23,770 nt of DNA from DATEAV01 sp964513155 (GCA_964513155.1 CAZEMA010000032.1:1-23770), one strand, 5' to 3'. Positions 14,562-22,579 are shown, counted from the stretch's first letter. Notes: a model not told the origin generated them from the sequence alone. Numbers and translations are program-made.

Positions 14562-15286
14562 GCCTCACCACCTCTTGGGCCGAAGATTGCCCGTCCTATC
14601 CGCACGATCGTGGCGCCTTCCTCGACCGCGACTTCGAAGTCATCCGTCATTCCCATTGAGAGCTCGTCCCATCGGCCCGGGACGATCCCGGACAGATGAT
14701 CCCTCAATGCGCGCAACTGCCGGAAGACCGGCCGGGCCGTTTCCGGGTCTGCGGACCAGGGCGCCATGGTCATCAACCCCCGCACCTCCAGATGTGGCAG
14801 GCCGGCCACCTGCGCGATTTCGGAAGCCAAGGCCTCCCAGGCCCATCGATCGGCCAGGTGCCAGCCGTCCTTGGTCGCCTCCCCCGAGACATTGCATTCC
14901 AGCAACACCGCCAGACGCTGGCTGCGCTCCTCGGCCTCGCGGTCCAGCAGATGTGCGATCTTCACACGATCGACAGAGTGTACCCAGGCAAACGCGGGCA
15001 CGATCAGGCGAGCCTTGCGGCTCTGAATGTGGCCGATCATGTGCCAGCAGATCCCTTGGAGATCCTTGAGCGCCTCCAGCTTGGGCAGCGCTTCTTCAAC
15101 CCGGTTCTCGCCGAAGTCGCGCAGGCCGGCTGCATAGGCTTGCCGGATCGCCTGCGGAGACACGCCCTTGCTCACCGCGACCAGCCGGACCTCCGCCGGA
15201 TCCCGGCCTGCGCGGCGCGTCGCGGCCATGATCCGGGCCTTTACCCTCCCAAGGTTGGAGACGACATCCAGCGATTCGTCCGCCAT
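14558..15286 (-). CDS. yggS: PLP homeostasis protein YggS/PROSC
   Basis: A 242-residue cytosolic protein. LVAVSKGVSP (35-44) supplies Lys40, the lysine that binds pyridoxal phosphate, and GLRDFGENRVEEALPK (53-68) follows. WHMIGHIQSRKARLIVP, VHSVDR, and the C-terminal LSMGMTDDFEVAVEEGATIVRIG with GRAIFG are the phosphate-binding region of the family. YggS-type proteins have no known catalysis and are thought to control free PLP and amino-acid pools. ATG 15286 is chosen: GGGAG lies just upstream and the start follows the pgeF stop by 8 bp, so they are one transcript. Its TAG stop lies within the CTAG end of a repeat element. Confidence 0.97.
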   Translation of the reverse strand: MADESLDVVSNLGRVKARIMAATRRAGRDPAEVRLVAVSKGVSPQAIRQAYAAGLRDFGENRVEEALPKLEALKDLQGICWHMIGHIQSRKARLIVPAFAWVHSVDRVKIAHLLDREAEERSQRLAVLLECNVSGEATKDGWHLADRWAWEALASEIAQVAGLPHLEVRGLMTMAPWSADPETARPVFRQLRALRDHLSGIVPGRWDELSMGMTDDFEVAVEEGATIVRIGRAIFGPRGGEA

Positions 15287-15294
15287 CCGACTCC

Positions 15295-16077
15295 CTAGCC
15301 CCGCAGTGCGATCAGGCCTCCAAACCGGCCAGTCTTCCCAGCCTCGGCTCGATACGAGTACCAGTCTTCCAGGTGGCAGGCCGTGCACAGCCCAGCCACT
15401 TCAATCGAGCCTACCCCCTCCGCCTCGAGCACCGCCCGATTCGCCGACCACAAGTCGAAGTGAAACCGGCTGTTGACCTCCCGCAGATGCTCGGGGGCTT
15501 CATCGCCAAAGGCTTCACGGGCCTGGGCCACGACATCCTCGCCGATCGGATAGTGGTCGGGGCCGATGGAAGGCCCGATGGCGGCCCGCAGGTCTTTGGC
15601 CCGGCTGCCGAAGGCCTCGGCCATGGCCCGAACCGCGGCCGCGGCCGTCCTGCGCACTGTCCCGAGCCAGCCGGCATGAACGAGTCCGACGGCCGGGCGC
15701 CTGGGGTCGTAAAGCAGAATCGGGACGCAGTCCGCGAAACGCATGAACAAGGTCACCCGGGGGTTATCGGTGATCAGGGCATCCGCCTGCACCAGGGGCG
15801 ACTCGCCCCGAGGCTCCTTGGCTACAACGACCCTCGCCGAATGAACCTGCCACACGTCGAAGAGGGACTCCCACGGGCGCTCAACGGCCGAGAAGCACCG
15901 CCGCCGATTCTCGACCACACGGGTCCGTTCGTCGCCAACGGTTCCCCCCACGTTGAGGGACTGCCAGGGCGCCGGGCTGACCCCCCCTTGGCGGGTGAAG
16001 ACCGCCTGTACGAGGCCCGGTTGGGTGAGGGTATCGAATTGGAGGATTCGGAGGGATTCAACGTGCCGGAACGGCAT
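15295..16077 (-). CDS. pgeF: Laccase-domain protein PgeF (YfiH, polyphenol-oxidase family)
   Basis: A 260-residue protein. Family zinc/copper-site motifs are present: DVWQVHSARV (74-83, His79), FADCVPILLYDP (114-125, Cys117) and GLVHAGWLGT (131-140, His134). The C-terminus has CTACHLEDWYSYRAEAGKTGR, the expected end of the fold. Related enzymes have purine-nucleoside phosphorylase or peptidoglycan-editing activity; the second would fit the L,D-transpeptidase operon nearby, but the sequence alone cannot choose. ATG 16077 is preferred over upstream starts because the extra residues are not family-like, and a TACACT box lies six bases upstream with no ribosome-binding site, suggesting a leaderless mRNA. 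It is followed by yggS after 8 bp. Confidence 0.95.
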   Translation of the reverse strand: MPFRHVESLRILQFDTLTQPGLVQAVFTRQGGVSPAPWQSLNVGGTVGDERTRVVENRRRCFSAVERPWESLFDVWQVHSARVVVAKEPRGESPLVQADALITDNPRVTLFMRFADCVPILLYDPRRPAVGLVHAGWLGTVRRTAAAAVRAMAEAFGSRAKDLRAAIGPSIGPDHYPIGEDVVAQAREAFGDEAPEHLREVNSRFHFDLWSANRAVLEAEGVGSIEVAGLCTACHLEDWYSYRAEAGKTGRFGGLIALRG

Positions 16078-16083
16078 GGACTC

Positions 16084-16089
16084 AGTGTA
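16084..16089 (-). promoter_or_regulatory. Candidate -10 box for pgeF-yggS
   Basis: TACACT on the minus strand ends six bases before ATG 16077, the same spacing as the clear leaderless promoter at 10513-10541. The -35 region is weak. It lies in a 152-bp intergenic region after the DUF2085 gene. Confidence 0.4.
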
Positions 16090-16229
16090 CCACGGAGGTC
16101 GAGGCTCAACCACACTCGAGGCTTTCCGCGGCCCTCTTCCGTCGCAAGGCACCCCGGCCAGACCACACCGGAGGTCGCTCACCGCCTCTCAGATAGTGCA
16201 CGATCACCCCTGCCTGTGCACCGACGGCG

Positions 16230-17231
16230 TCACGTCCCTGGCTGTGGGGGCTGACCTTGCCCGGCGGCGTGGGGCCTGGTTCTCCGATCGGCCGCGGCCA
16301 GCTTCGGCAGCACCGTGGCGATGACCTCTCCCATCGACTCCTCCAGATAGGGGTAGGCCATCCAGACGGTCGTGACCCCGAAGAGGACCCCGGTCACCGT
16401 CCGCAGGAACGGAGTGCTCTCCCGGGCGAAGCTGGCGAATATCGGGAACGCGCCTAGCATCTGCGTTCCGCCATCCAGGCCGATCGGCAGGATACCAACG
16501 ACCAACCAAGCCCAGATGGGCAGCGGTTTCACTCGCCGCCGAACCAACGCAAACACCAGGCCGGCCAGCAAGATGCCGCCGTAGATGGCCACGTCCCGCT
16601 GGCAGAAAGCGACCTTGTACCCGAGCTGGGGATTCCCATTGAAGGTGCGCGCCGACCACAGGTCGTTCTCATCCAGACCCGTGGCAACGCCATAGGGGAT
16701 CAAGTCCGTCCCGGCGCTGACCCTCGGATACGCGGGCTGCATGCCGAAGAGGAACCAGGAGCGGAATCCCAATTGATGGCACAACGGCCGGTAAGCCAAG
16801 TAGATCAGGTTGGCCGGCCCGGTCGCTCCCAGTTTCATGAGCACCGGCGCCAAGAAGGGGACGCCGACGTAGAGGAAGACGAGCAGATTGAAGACCACCA
16901 GCCAATGCCGGGCAAAGGACAGGACGACGCGGTCCGCCAAGATTGTCCGCTCCAACTTTGCGCCCTCCAGCCGAGGCGCATCGGAGGCGCGCCCCTTGGT
17001 CGCGCCCAGCGTCACCCTCAGCTCGACCGCCGTGAAGGGTGGCCGCAGCGTGTAGGGCCCAATCTGGACGACCGGAAACTGGCCGCCGAGCTTGCGTCGC
17101 ATGGCCGGGTCGGCGTTGGCATCGATCTCCGTCAACTCAAATGGGAACTCGCGGCGCAGCCCTTCCAGATCCGCGCGCGTCTGGTCCGAGGCGGCATCAC
17201 CCGGCTCGTAGTACAGGATTACCTGCCTCAT
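16230..17231 (-). CDS. Cysteine-less glutaredoxin-like domain fused to DUF2085 membrane domain
   Basis: A 333-residue protein in two parts. Residues 1-80 look like a glutaredoxin/thioredoxin fold (VILYYEPGDAASDQT, then FPFELTEIDANADP and a cis-Pro-like QFPVVQIG at 51-58), but the CxxC site is absent. Residues about 105-300 are a DUF2085 membrane domain: PLCHQLGFRSWFLFG (149-163), VAFCQRDVAIYGGIL (207-221) and LPIGLDGGTQMLGAFP (248-263). Its only cysteines are Cys151 and Cys210, both in conserved DUF2085 motifs. The DUF2085 role is unknown. The ATG overlaps the stop of the TlpA-like gene (ATGA), tying it to disulfide chemistry in the CcdA/TlpA operon. One possibility is that the N-terminal domain docks the cytosolic reductant or a partner without doing redox itself. 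Confidence 0.85.
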   Translation of the reverse strand: MRQVILYYEPGDAASDQTRADLEGLRREFPFELTEIDANADPAMRRKLGGQFPVVQIGPYTLRPPFTAVELRVTLGATKGRASDAPRLEGAKLERTILADRVVLSFARHWLVVFNLLVFLYVGVPFLAPVLMKLGATGPANLIYLAYRPLCHQLGFRSWFLFGMQPAYPRVSAGTDLIPYGVATGLDENDLWSARTFNGNPQLGYKVAFCQRDVAIYGGILLAGLVFALVRRRVKPLPIWAWLVVGILPIGLDGGTQMLGAFPIFASFARESTPFLRTVTGVLFGVTTVWMAYPYLEESMGEVIATVLPKLAAADRRTRPHAAGQGQPPQPGT

Positions 17232-17881
17232 GACGACCCCGCGCCCAACAGCTTCAGATACTCGGAGAGCTGGCTCTCGTGCATCTCACCGACGTGCACC
17301 ACCCGGATGATACCCTCCCGATCGATGAAGAAGCTGGTGGGATACGCCTGGACCCGGTACAGGTCTTCCACTTCCCCATTCGGGTCCAGCAGGACATCGA
17401 AGGTCAGCGCCATCGCGTCGCGGAAGGAGCGGACGTCTGCCTCCGGCTCCTCGGAATCTACGACCAGGATCTCAAGCCCAAACGGTCCCTGATCCACCAA
17501 CAGGTCCTGGAGGCTTGGCATCTCTGCCTGGCAGGGGCCGCACCAGGTCTGCGAGAAGTTGACCAGCACCGGCCTTCCTCGGCAGCTGCTCAGCCGAACC
17601 TTGATCCCGTCCAGACTCACGAGCTGGAAATCCGGAGCGGGCGCGCCCACGACGGGCGCGGGGGCCACCGTTGGGGCGGACGGCGTCGCGGTCCAGGAGG
17701 GGAGCGTTGCCGTGCCGCCTGGATCCCCGCTTTCTGCGGGTGTTCCCTGGTCCAAGTCAACGGGTGTTGACGAAGGGCGGGCCAGCGGGGCGCCGGAGAA
17801 ACAGGCCAGCCCCGCCCCCATCCCCACGACGACCCCGGTCAGGAGGACCAGGCTACGAACGGTCCGGCCACGCATGTCCAT
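17228..17881 (-). CDS. TlpA/ResA-like membrane-anchored thioredoxin
   Basis: A 217-residue protein. An N-terminal hydrophobic segment (about 9-26) ends in GLAC with Cys27, a possible but non-canonical lipobox, followed by a Pro/Thr/Ser-rich spacer (about 35-78). The thioredoxin domain (about 80-215) has PAPDFQLVSLDG, LVNFSQTWCGPC (106-117; Cys114 and Cys117) and the cis-proline loop AYPTSFFID (Pro181). Such proteins face the outside of the membrane and use electrons from CcdA to reduce disulfides in exported proteins or apocytochromes. Its ATG follows the ccdA stop with no intervening base (TGAATG), and its own stop overlaps the DUF2085 fusion. The likely client in this operon is the cysteine L,D-transpeptidase; this is inference. 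Confidence 0.93.
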   Translation of the reverse strand: MDMRGRTVRSLVLLTGVVVGMGAGLACFSGAPLARPSSTPVDLDQGTPAESGDPGGTATLPSWTATPSAPTVAPAPVVGAPAPDFQLVSLDGIKVRLSSCRGRPVLVNFSQTWCGPCQAEMPSLQDLLVDQGPFGLEILVVDSEEPEADVRSFRDAMALTFDVLLDPNGEVEDLYRVQAYPTSFFIDREGIIRVVHVGEMHESQLSEYLKLLGAGSS

Positions 17882-18604
17882 TCACAACCCTAGGTCCACG
17901 ATCGGACTGAAGCGGGCCAGCTGGGACAGCGAGCCCATGAAGAGAAGGATCCCAACCACAACCAGTATCACGCCGGTGACGACTGAGACAACCCTCGCCA
18001 CCCTCTGGTATCGCCGTATCCACTCCGCCACTTGGCCGATCCCCAGCGCGGCCAGCAGGAAGGGGATGGCCAGGCCGGCCGAATACGCGGCCAGCAGGAC
18101 CACGCCGCGCTGAATCTGGCCAGTGCTCAACGCCAGAGTCAGTACTGCGCCCAGCACCAGCCCCACGCACGGCGACCAGCCCGCCGAGAAGAAGATGCCC
18201 ATGAGGCCGGAGGACAGGTAACCGAGACTGGGATTGGGCCGCACCTGCCGGCGAGTGTCGATATCCAGAAACGGAATGTGGATCACCCCCATCGTCTGCA
18301 AGCCGAAGATGACCACCACGACTCCACCGACCTTCGCCAAAACTGCGCGCAGGTTCCACAGGATTCCCCCCAAAGCAGAGGCCGCGGCGCCCAGCGAGAT
18401 GAACACGAGGCTGAACCCGAGGACGAAAGCCACGCCGTGGCTGAACGTCACCCAGCGGTTGCGCACGACCCCGCCGCTCGCGTCCACCGATCGGCCGCTC
18501 AGGTAGCCCACGTAAGCCGGCACCAACGCCAGGACACAGGGCGAAAGGAAGGAGGCCAGTCCGGCCAGCATCGCCAATCCCACCGTTACATCCTGCGGAT
18601 CCAT
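17882..18604 (-). CDS. ccdA: Thiol:disulfide interchange protein CcdA
   Basis: A 240-residue integral membrane protein with six predicted helices. The two redox cysteines are Cys23 in FLSPCVLALVPAYVGYLSG and Cys146 in SAGWSPCVGLVLG, each in the family's SPC motif. CcdA passes electrons from cytosolic thioredoxin to extracytoplasmic thioredoxin-like proteins. The gene directly abuts the TlpA-like gene (TGA then ATG), its natural electron acceptor. GGAGGGG ends 3 nt before ATG 18604, giving a good ribosome-binding site. It lies 14 bp after the L,D-transpeptidase stop, so all four genes appear to share one transcript. Confidence 0.97.
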   Translation of the reverse strand: MDPQDVTVGLAMLAGLASFLSPCVLALVPAYVGYLSGRSVDASGGVVRNRWVTFSHGVAFVLGFSLVFISLGAAASALGGILWNLRAVLAKVGGVVVVIFGLQTMGVIHIPFLDIDTRRQVRPNPSLGYLSSGLMGIFFSAGWSPCVGLVLGAVLTLALSTGQIQRGVVLLAAYSAGLAIPFLLAALGIGQVAEWIRRYQRVARVVSVVTGVILVVVGILLFMGSLSQLARFSPIVDLGL

Positions 18605-18618
18605 TGCCCCTCCGCCCG

Positions 18619-19662
18619 CTATTCGCTAACAACCACCCTCGTCCCTGTCAATCCCTGGATGGTCAGATCCCCTGGCCGGTAGTCGACGATGGGCAGAGAC
18701 CAACGGAAAAGCCATTGGGCATCCTCCGGCCGGACGTTGATGCAACCGCGTGAGCGCGGCGTACCGAAGTCGTTGTGCCAGTAGGTCGAATGAATGGCGG
18801 CGCCGATGCCACCAAAGAGGATCGTCCAGCCAACGCCGGGCAGATCATAACCCGACATCCGGTCGCCGCCGGACATGTGCCGCGAGATCATCTTGCGCCA
18901 GGTCCACTGCTGACCAATGGGAGTGTTCCAACGCCGCTGCCCTTCCTCATCGATCGGGTAGCCTGACGAGACACGGGCGAAGTACACTTCGACCCCCGCC
19001 TCCCACGCCGAGAGCTCTTGCCGGGTCAGGTTGACGGTGATGGCTTTTTCCTCGACCTCAGGCCGGATCGGGCTGACCTCGTCCGGCAGAATCTGCCGAA
19101 AGCACTCGCCCGGAGCATACATGACCACCCCGTTTTCATCCCGCACCCGGTACCACACCCCACCGTCTGCCCCGTCTGCTTTCCCGTCAACGTTCAGCAC
19201 CATCGAGTAGTACAAGCGGTACCGAACCGTTGCGGCCGGGTCCGGTGCCGTCCTCCCATCCACGAACGGGACCACGATCTCAGTCCAGACGCCCTCCTCA
19301 GGGATGCTTTCGAGAAGCGGGCTTGGCTGGTTGCGAACCGGCTGCAGATAGGGGGACCAGACAAAGCCGTCCGGCGTCTCAAACCAGACATGGTTGTGAG
19401 GGTAGACGCCACGGCCGACGACCCGTCGTAAGACGGTCACGACGTCGTCGAAGGCCAGGCTCGCCACGCGGGCGCCGTCCGGATCCGGCCGGCTGAGCAC
19501 GTCGAGCTCTGGCTCGGTCACCCGGCCGAGATACTCTCCTTCGGGAAACGCAGTCGCGACGTCCGGCGCCCAGCCTCTCGGCAAGGCTAGGGCGGCTGCA
19601 GACATTGCCCCCATCTTGAGGAAACCGCGCCGGTTCAGTCTCACCATCGCCTCGTTGGTCAT
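18619..19662 (-). CDS. Tat-exported L,D-transpeptidase (YkuD domain)
   Basis: A 347-residue protein. The N-terminus has a twin-arginine signal, NRRGFLKMGAMSAAALALP (10-28). Residues about 45-110 resemble an SH3-like wall-binding segment (LDVLSRPDPDGARVASL, VWFETPDGFVWS). The catalytic YkuD site is at the C-terminus: AAIHSTYWHNDFGTPRSRGCINV (His291, His296, SRGC 304-307, Cys307). These enzymes make 3-3 cross-links or attach proteins in peptidoglycan. ATG 19662 is chosen because a promoter lies just upstream (predicted start near 19681) and AGGG sits 7 nt before it; ATG 19647 is possible. It heads the operon with CcdA and TlpA, which could keep Cys307 reduced after export. Confidence 0.93.
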   Translation of the reverse strand: MTNEAMVRLNRRGFLKMGAMSAAALALPRGWAPDVATAFPEGEYLGRVTEPELDVLSRPDPDGARVASLAFDDVVTVLRRVVGRGVYPHNHVWFETPDGFVWSPYLQPVRNQPSPLLESIPEEGVWTEIVVPFVDGRTAPDPAATVRYRLYYSMVLNVDGKADGADGGVWYRVRDENGVVMYAPGECFRQILPDEVSPIRPEVEEKAITVNLTRQELSAWEAGVEVYFARVSSGYPIDEEGQRRWNTPIGQQWTWRKMISRHMSGGDRMSGYDLPGVGWTILFGGIGAAIHSTYWHNDFGTPRSRGCINVRPEDAQWLFRWSLPIVDYRPGDLTIQGLTGTRVVVSE

Positions 19663-19687
19663 CGCCGCGCCCTGCCCAGCGAAATCA

Positions 19688-19716
19688 AGGATACTCGACG
19701 GGGGTGCATCCGACAA
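19688..19716 (-). promoter_or_regulatory. Sigma-70 promoter of the L,D-transpeptidase/ccdA operon
   Basis: On the minus strand TTGTCG (19716-19711), a 17-bp spacer and TATCCT (19693-19688) match the consensus at 4 of 6 bases each. The predicted start near 19681 leaves a leader of about 19 nt containing AGGG, consistent with ATG 19662. Confidence 0.6.
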
Positions 19717-19802
19717 GTGTGACGCAAGGGTTGGTTACTAGGCTGGCCTTGGGACTCTCTCCCGGGGCGTCTGGACCTGGCGGCAACGGCAAGAGGGATT
19801 GT

Positions 19803-19882
19803 CTAGCAGGCCGCTCGAATAGGCCACCGGAAGAAGAGGAGCCACATGTCCTTAGGCCCTGGCATTGTCCGCAGGCTTCTAG
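19803..19882 (-). repeat. CTAG-bounded interspersed element, copy 3 (80 bp)
   Basis: It starts CTAGCAGGCCGCTCGAATAG and, reading in from the right, begins CTAGAAGCCTGCGGACAATG, matching the termini of copies 1 and 2 (CTAG, RAGC, TGC, GA, AATGCCA). The interior has only a weak hairpin (GCCA/TGGC). Its right-hand CTAG is also the left-hand CTAG of copy 4, so the two are fused end to end. Confidence 0.75.
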
Positions 19883-20136
19883 CAGGGTGCGGAAGAACAG
19901 TCTATCGCCTCGAACCCCCACCCCGACCCCTCCCCCTGCTCGTGGCTTGTCCCTGCTTCCCTCGGCGGCCTGCAGGGGGAGGGGATGGGATTTCTGGGGG
20001 ATGGGGGGAGCTGCGCTCCCCCCGTCCCCCAGATCTTCTGCTCCCTCTCCGCCACGGTTCCACCCCTACCGAAGGCTGTCGGCGGAGAGGGGGACGGGGG
20101 GTGAGGTGGAAACGGGGTTTTCCCGCAAGCTCCTAG
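19879..20136 (-). repeat. CTAG-bounded interspersed element, copy 4 (258 bp)
   Basis: The ends are CTAGCAGGGTGCGGAAGAA and, inward from the right, CTAGGAGCTTGCGGGAAAA. The body contains three hairpins. The first has 13-bp perfect arms, CCCCTCCCCCTGC (19927-19939) and its complement (19972-19984). The second has 19-nt arms (19993-20011 and 20015-20033) with one wobble and a 3-nt loop TGC. The third has 11-bp arms, CCCTCTCCGCC (20043-20053) and its complement (20081-20091). The right-hand CTAG contains the TAG stop codon of copA (20135-20133). The hairpins probably terminate copA transcription. Confidence 0.8.
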
Positions 20137-22574
20137 AGCCGGTAGCCGCGCAGGCGCAGGCTGTTGGTCACGACGAAGACCGAGCTGAAGGCCATTGCCC
20201 CCGCGGCCAGCATCGGGCTGAGGTAGCCCAGAGCCGCGGCCGGGATCAGGATAATGTTGTAGATGAAGGCCCAGAACAGGTTCTGCTTGATCGTGCGCAG
20301 CGTCCCGCGCGAAAGGGCGATCGCCCTCGGGGCCCCGCGCAGGTCGCCGCTGATCAGCGTAACCGGCGCGGCGGCGATGGCCACGTCCGTCCCCGTGCCG
20401 ATGGCGATCCCCACGTCCGCCTGCGCCAGGGCCGGCGCGTCGTTGATGCCGTCGCCAACCATGGCCACGACCTTGCCTTCAGCCTGCAGAGCTTTCACTT
20501 CGGCAGCCTTGTCTCCCGGCAGCACCTCGGCCCTGACCCGCCCCCGTCCGTCGCCAGACACGATCCCCACGCTGCGGGCCACCGCCTCTGCCGTCTGGCG
20601 GTTGTCGCCAGTGATCATCACGACCTCAAGCCCCAGTCGATGCAACTCAGCGATCGCTTCTCGAGATCCGTCTTTGACCGTGTCGGCGATGCCGAAGACC
20701 GCGGCCAAGTTGCCTTCCACGGCTGCCACGACCACCGTCTTCGCCTGCTGTTGCAGCGACTCGATCTCGGCGGTGATACCCGACAGCGAAATGCCTCTCT
20801 CGGTCATCAGCAGCGGCGTCCCGATCAACACGTTGCGCCCGGCGACTTGCGCCTCGACTCCCCTTCCCGCAACGGCCGAAAACGAATCGGGGTCGCGGGG
20901 CGTCAGGCCACGCGCCCCAGCCGCCGCGACGATCGCCTCGCCCAAAGGATGCTCCGAACCGCGTTCCGCACCCGCTACCAGTTCGAGCAGCCGGTCTTCC
21001 CCCTCCGTCCACTCGTGCAGGAGGATGTCCGTTACCTCCGGCTGCCCTCGGGTGATCGTCCCGGTCTTGTCGAGGACGACGGTCGTCAGCCGGCCGGCAC
21101 GTTCCAGAGCCTCGCTAGACTTGAAGAGAATCCCGTAGCCGGCTCCCTTGCCTGTCCCCACCATGACCGCCGTCGGCGTCGCCAGGCCCATGGCACACGG
21201 ACAGGCAATGACCAGCACTGCCACCATGTTGATGAGCGCCCGGGCAAAGACGGATTGGCCGCCGGCCGGCGGCGGCGCCAGGAAGTACCAGCCCAGGAAG
21301 GTCAGCGCCGCGACGGCGATGACCGCCGGGACGAAGACCGCCGAGACCTGGTCCGCCAGCCGCTGGATCGGCGCCTTGCTCCCCTGAGCTTCCTGGACCA
21401 GGCGCACGATTTGCGCCAGCGCCGTCTCCCTGCCCACCCGCAGCGCCTCGAACTTGATCATGCCCAGCTTGTTGAGCGTGGCCCCGACGACCTCGTCGCC
21501 TGGCTTCTTCTCCACCGGCATCGACTCGCCTGTCAGCATGGACTGGTCCACTGAGGACCGGCCCTCAACGACGACGCCATCGACCGGGATCTTTTCGCCG
21601 GGACGAACGACCACCAGATCCCCGACGAGCACTTCGTCGACCGGGACGTCGAGCTCCTGCCCCTGGCGCACCACCCGGGCCGTCTTGGCCTGCAGGCTAA
21701 GCAGCTTCTTGATGGCCTCGCTCGTGCGGCCTTTGGCCCCCGCCTCCAGGTATTTCCCCAGGACGATCAGGGTGATGATGACGGCCGCGGTCTCGAAGTA
21801 AAGATGCCCTGGGAGCCAGCCAAAGAGGACGGGCAGCGAGTAGGCGTAGGCCGCCGACGATCCCATCGCGATCAGGACGTCCATATTGGCCGAGCCGGTG
21901 CGCAGCGCCTTGAAGGCGCCCACATAGTATTGCCAGCCGACGTAGAACTGGACCGGCGTCGCCAGAGCGAACATGACCCAGTTGTACCAGACAGCATGAC
22001 CCAGGGCATGGGGAACGAGCCCCAGGTCCCGACCCATCGACATCAGGAAGAGTGGGAGCGTTAGCGCCAGCCCCACCCGCAGCAGATGCCTCTGCCGCCC
22101 GATCTCGCGCTCGCGCGCCTGCCGCTCAGCGTCTTCGAACTGACCGGTCGATTCAACGGCTTCGAATCCGGCGGCCTTGACCGCGCGCCTCAGTTCCGAC
22201 TGATTGACGACCGTCGGGATGTAGCGGATGCGCGCTCGCTCGGTCGCCAGGTTCACGTCGGCCTCGACGACACCCTCCGTGGCCCGGAGGGCCCGTTCCA
22301 GCCGGCGAGCGTCGTTGTCGTCCGACAGGCGCCGCAGGAGCAGATCCGCCTCGCCCAGGGCGACGTCATAACCCGCCCGACGGATTCGGGCGATGATCGC
22401 CTCCTGACCCAGCAGCGTCGGGTCGAACTCGACGTTGGCCCTCTCGGAGGCGAGATTGACCGTCGCCACGCTCACACCGTCGAGCTTCTTCAGGTTGCGC
22501 TCGATGGTTGCGACGCAGTTGGCACAGGTCATCCCGGTGATGGGCAAGGTGATCTGCCGAGTGGTGCCGGCCAC
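20133..22574 (-). CDS. copA: Copper-exporting P1B-type ATPase CopA
   Basis: An 813-residue membrane pump. The first HMA domain has GMTCANC (Cys17, Cys20). A second HMA-like domain (about 76-142) has lost its CxxC (LLRRLSDDNDARR). Eight membrane helices are expected. Catalytic motifs: TGES (348-351), transport site CPC (458-460), phosphorylated Asp502 in DKTGT, SEHPLG (540-545), TGDN (655-658) and GDGINDAPA (707-715). Tyr-Asn (772-773) and MAFSS (794-798) in the last helices mark Cu(I) specificity. It exports Cu+ from the cytosol. The start is GTG 22574, decided by a perfect AGGAGG five bases upstream. It follows copZ by 31 bp, under CsoR control. Its TAG stop is provided by the end of a repeat element. 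Confidence 0.98.
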   Translation of the reverse strand: MAGTTRQITLPITGMTCANCVATIERNLKKLDGVSVATVNLASERANVEFDPTLLGQEAIIARIRRAGYDVALGEADLLLRRLSDDNDARRLERALRATEGVVEADVNLATERARIRYIPTVVNQSELRRAVKAAGFEAVESTGQFEDAERQAREREIGRQRHLLRVGLALTLPLFLMSMGRDLGLVPHALGHAVWYNWVMFALATPVQFYVGWQYYVGAFKALRTGSANMDVLIAMGSSAAYAYSLPVLFGWLPGHLYFETAAVIITLIVLGKYLEAGAKGRTSEAIKKLLSLQAKTARVVRQGQELDVPVDEVLVGDLVVVRPGEKIPVDGVVVEGRSSVDQSMLTGESMPVEKKPGDEVVGATLNKLGMIKFEALRVGRETALAQIVRLVQEAQGSKAPIQRLADQVSAVFVPAVIAVAALTFLGWYFLAPPPAGGQSVFARALINMVAVLVIACPCAMGLATPTAVMVGTGKGAGYGILFKSSEALERAGRLTTVVLDKTGTITRGQPEVTDILLHEWTEGEDRLLELVAGAERGSEHPLGEAIVAAAGARGLTPRDPDSFSAVAGRGVEAQVAGRNVLIGTPLLMTERGISLSGITAEIESLQQQAKTVVVAAVEGNLAAVFGIADTVKDGSREAIAELHRLGLEVVMITGDNRQTAEAVARSVGIVSGDGRGRVRAEVLPGDKAAEVKALQAEGKVVAMVGDGINDAPALAQADVGIAIGTGTDVAIAAAPVTLISGDLRGAPRAIALSRGTLRTIKQNLFWAFIYNIILIPAAALGYLSPMLAAGAMAFSSVFVVTNSLRLRGYRL

Positions 22575-22579
22575 GCGAA

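Larger units (their letters stand above)
19663..20132. other. Intergenic region with promoter and two repeat elements
   Basis: This 470-base region lies between the copper operon's 3' end and the L,D-transpeptidase gene. It holds the latter's promoter (19688-19716), a featureless stretch to 19802, and two CTAG-bounded elements placed end to end (19803-20136). I see no credible protein-coding gene; the long plus-strand frame entering from here is antisense to copA. Confidence 0.7.

Noticed and set aside
19704..21554. 616-codon open frame on the plus strand
   Set aside because: It is antisense to copA and to the repeat region. Its length results from high GC, the protein is rich in Arg/Gly/Pro without any domain, and copA is certain.
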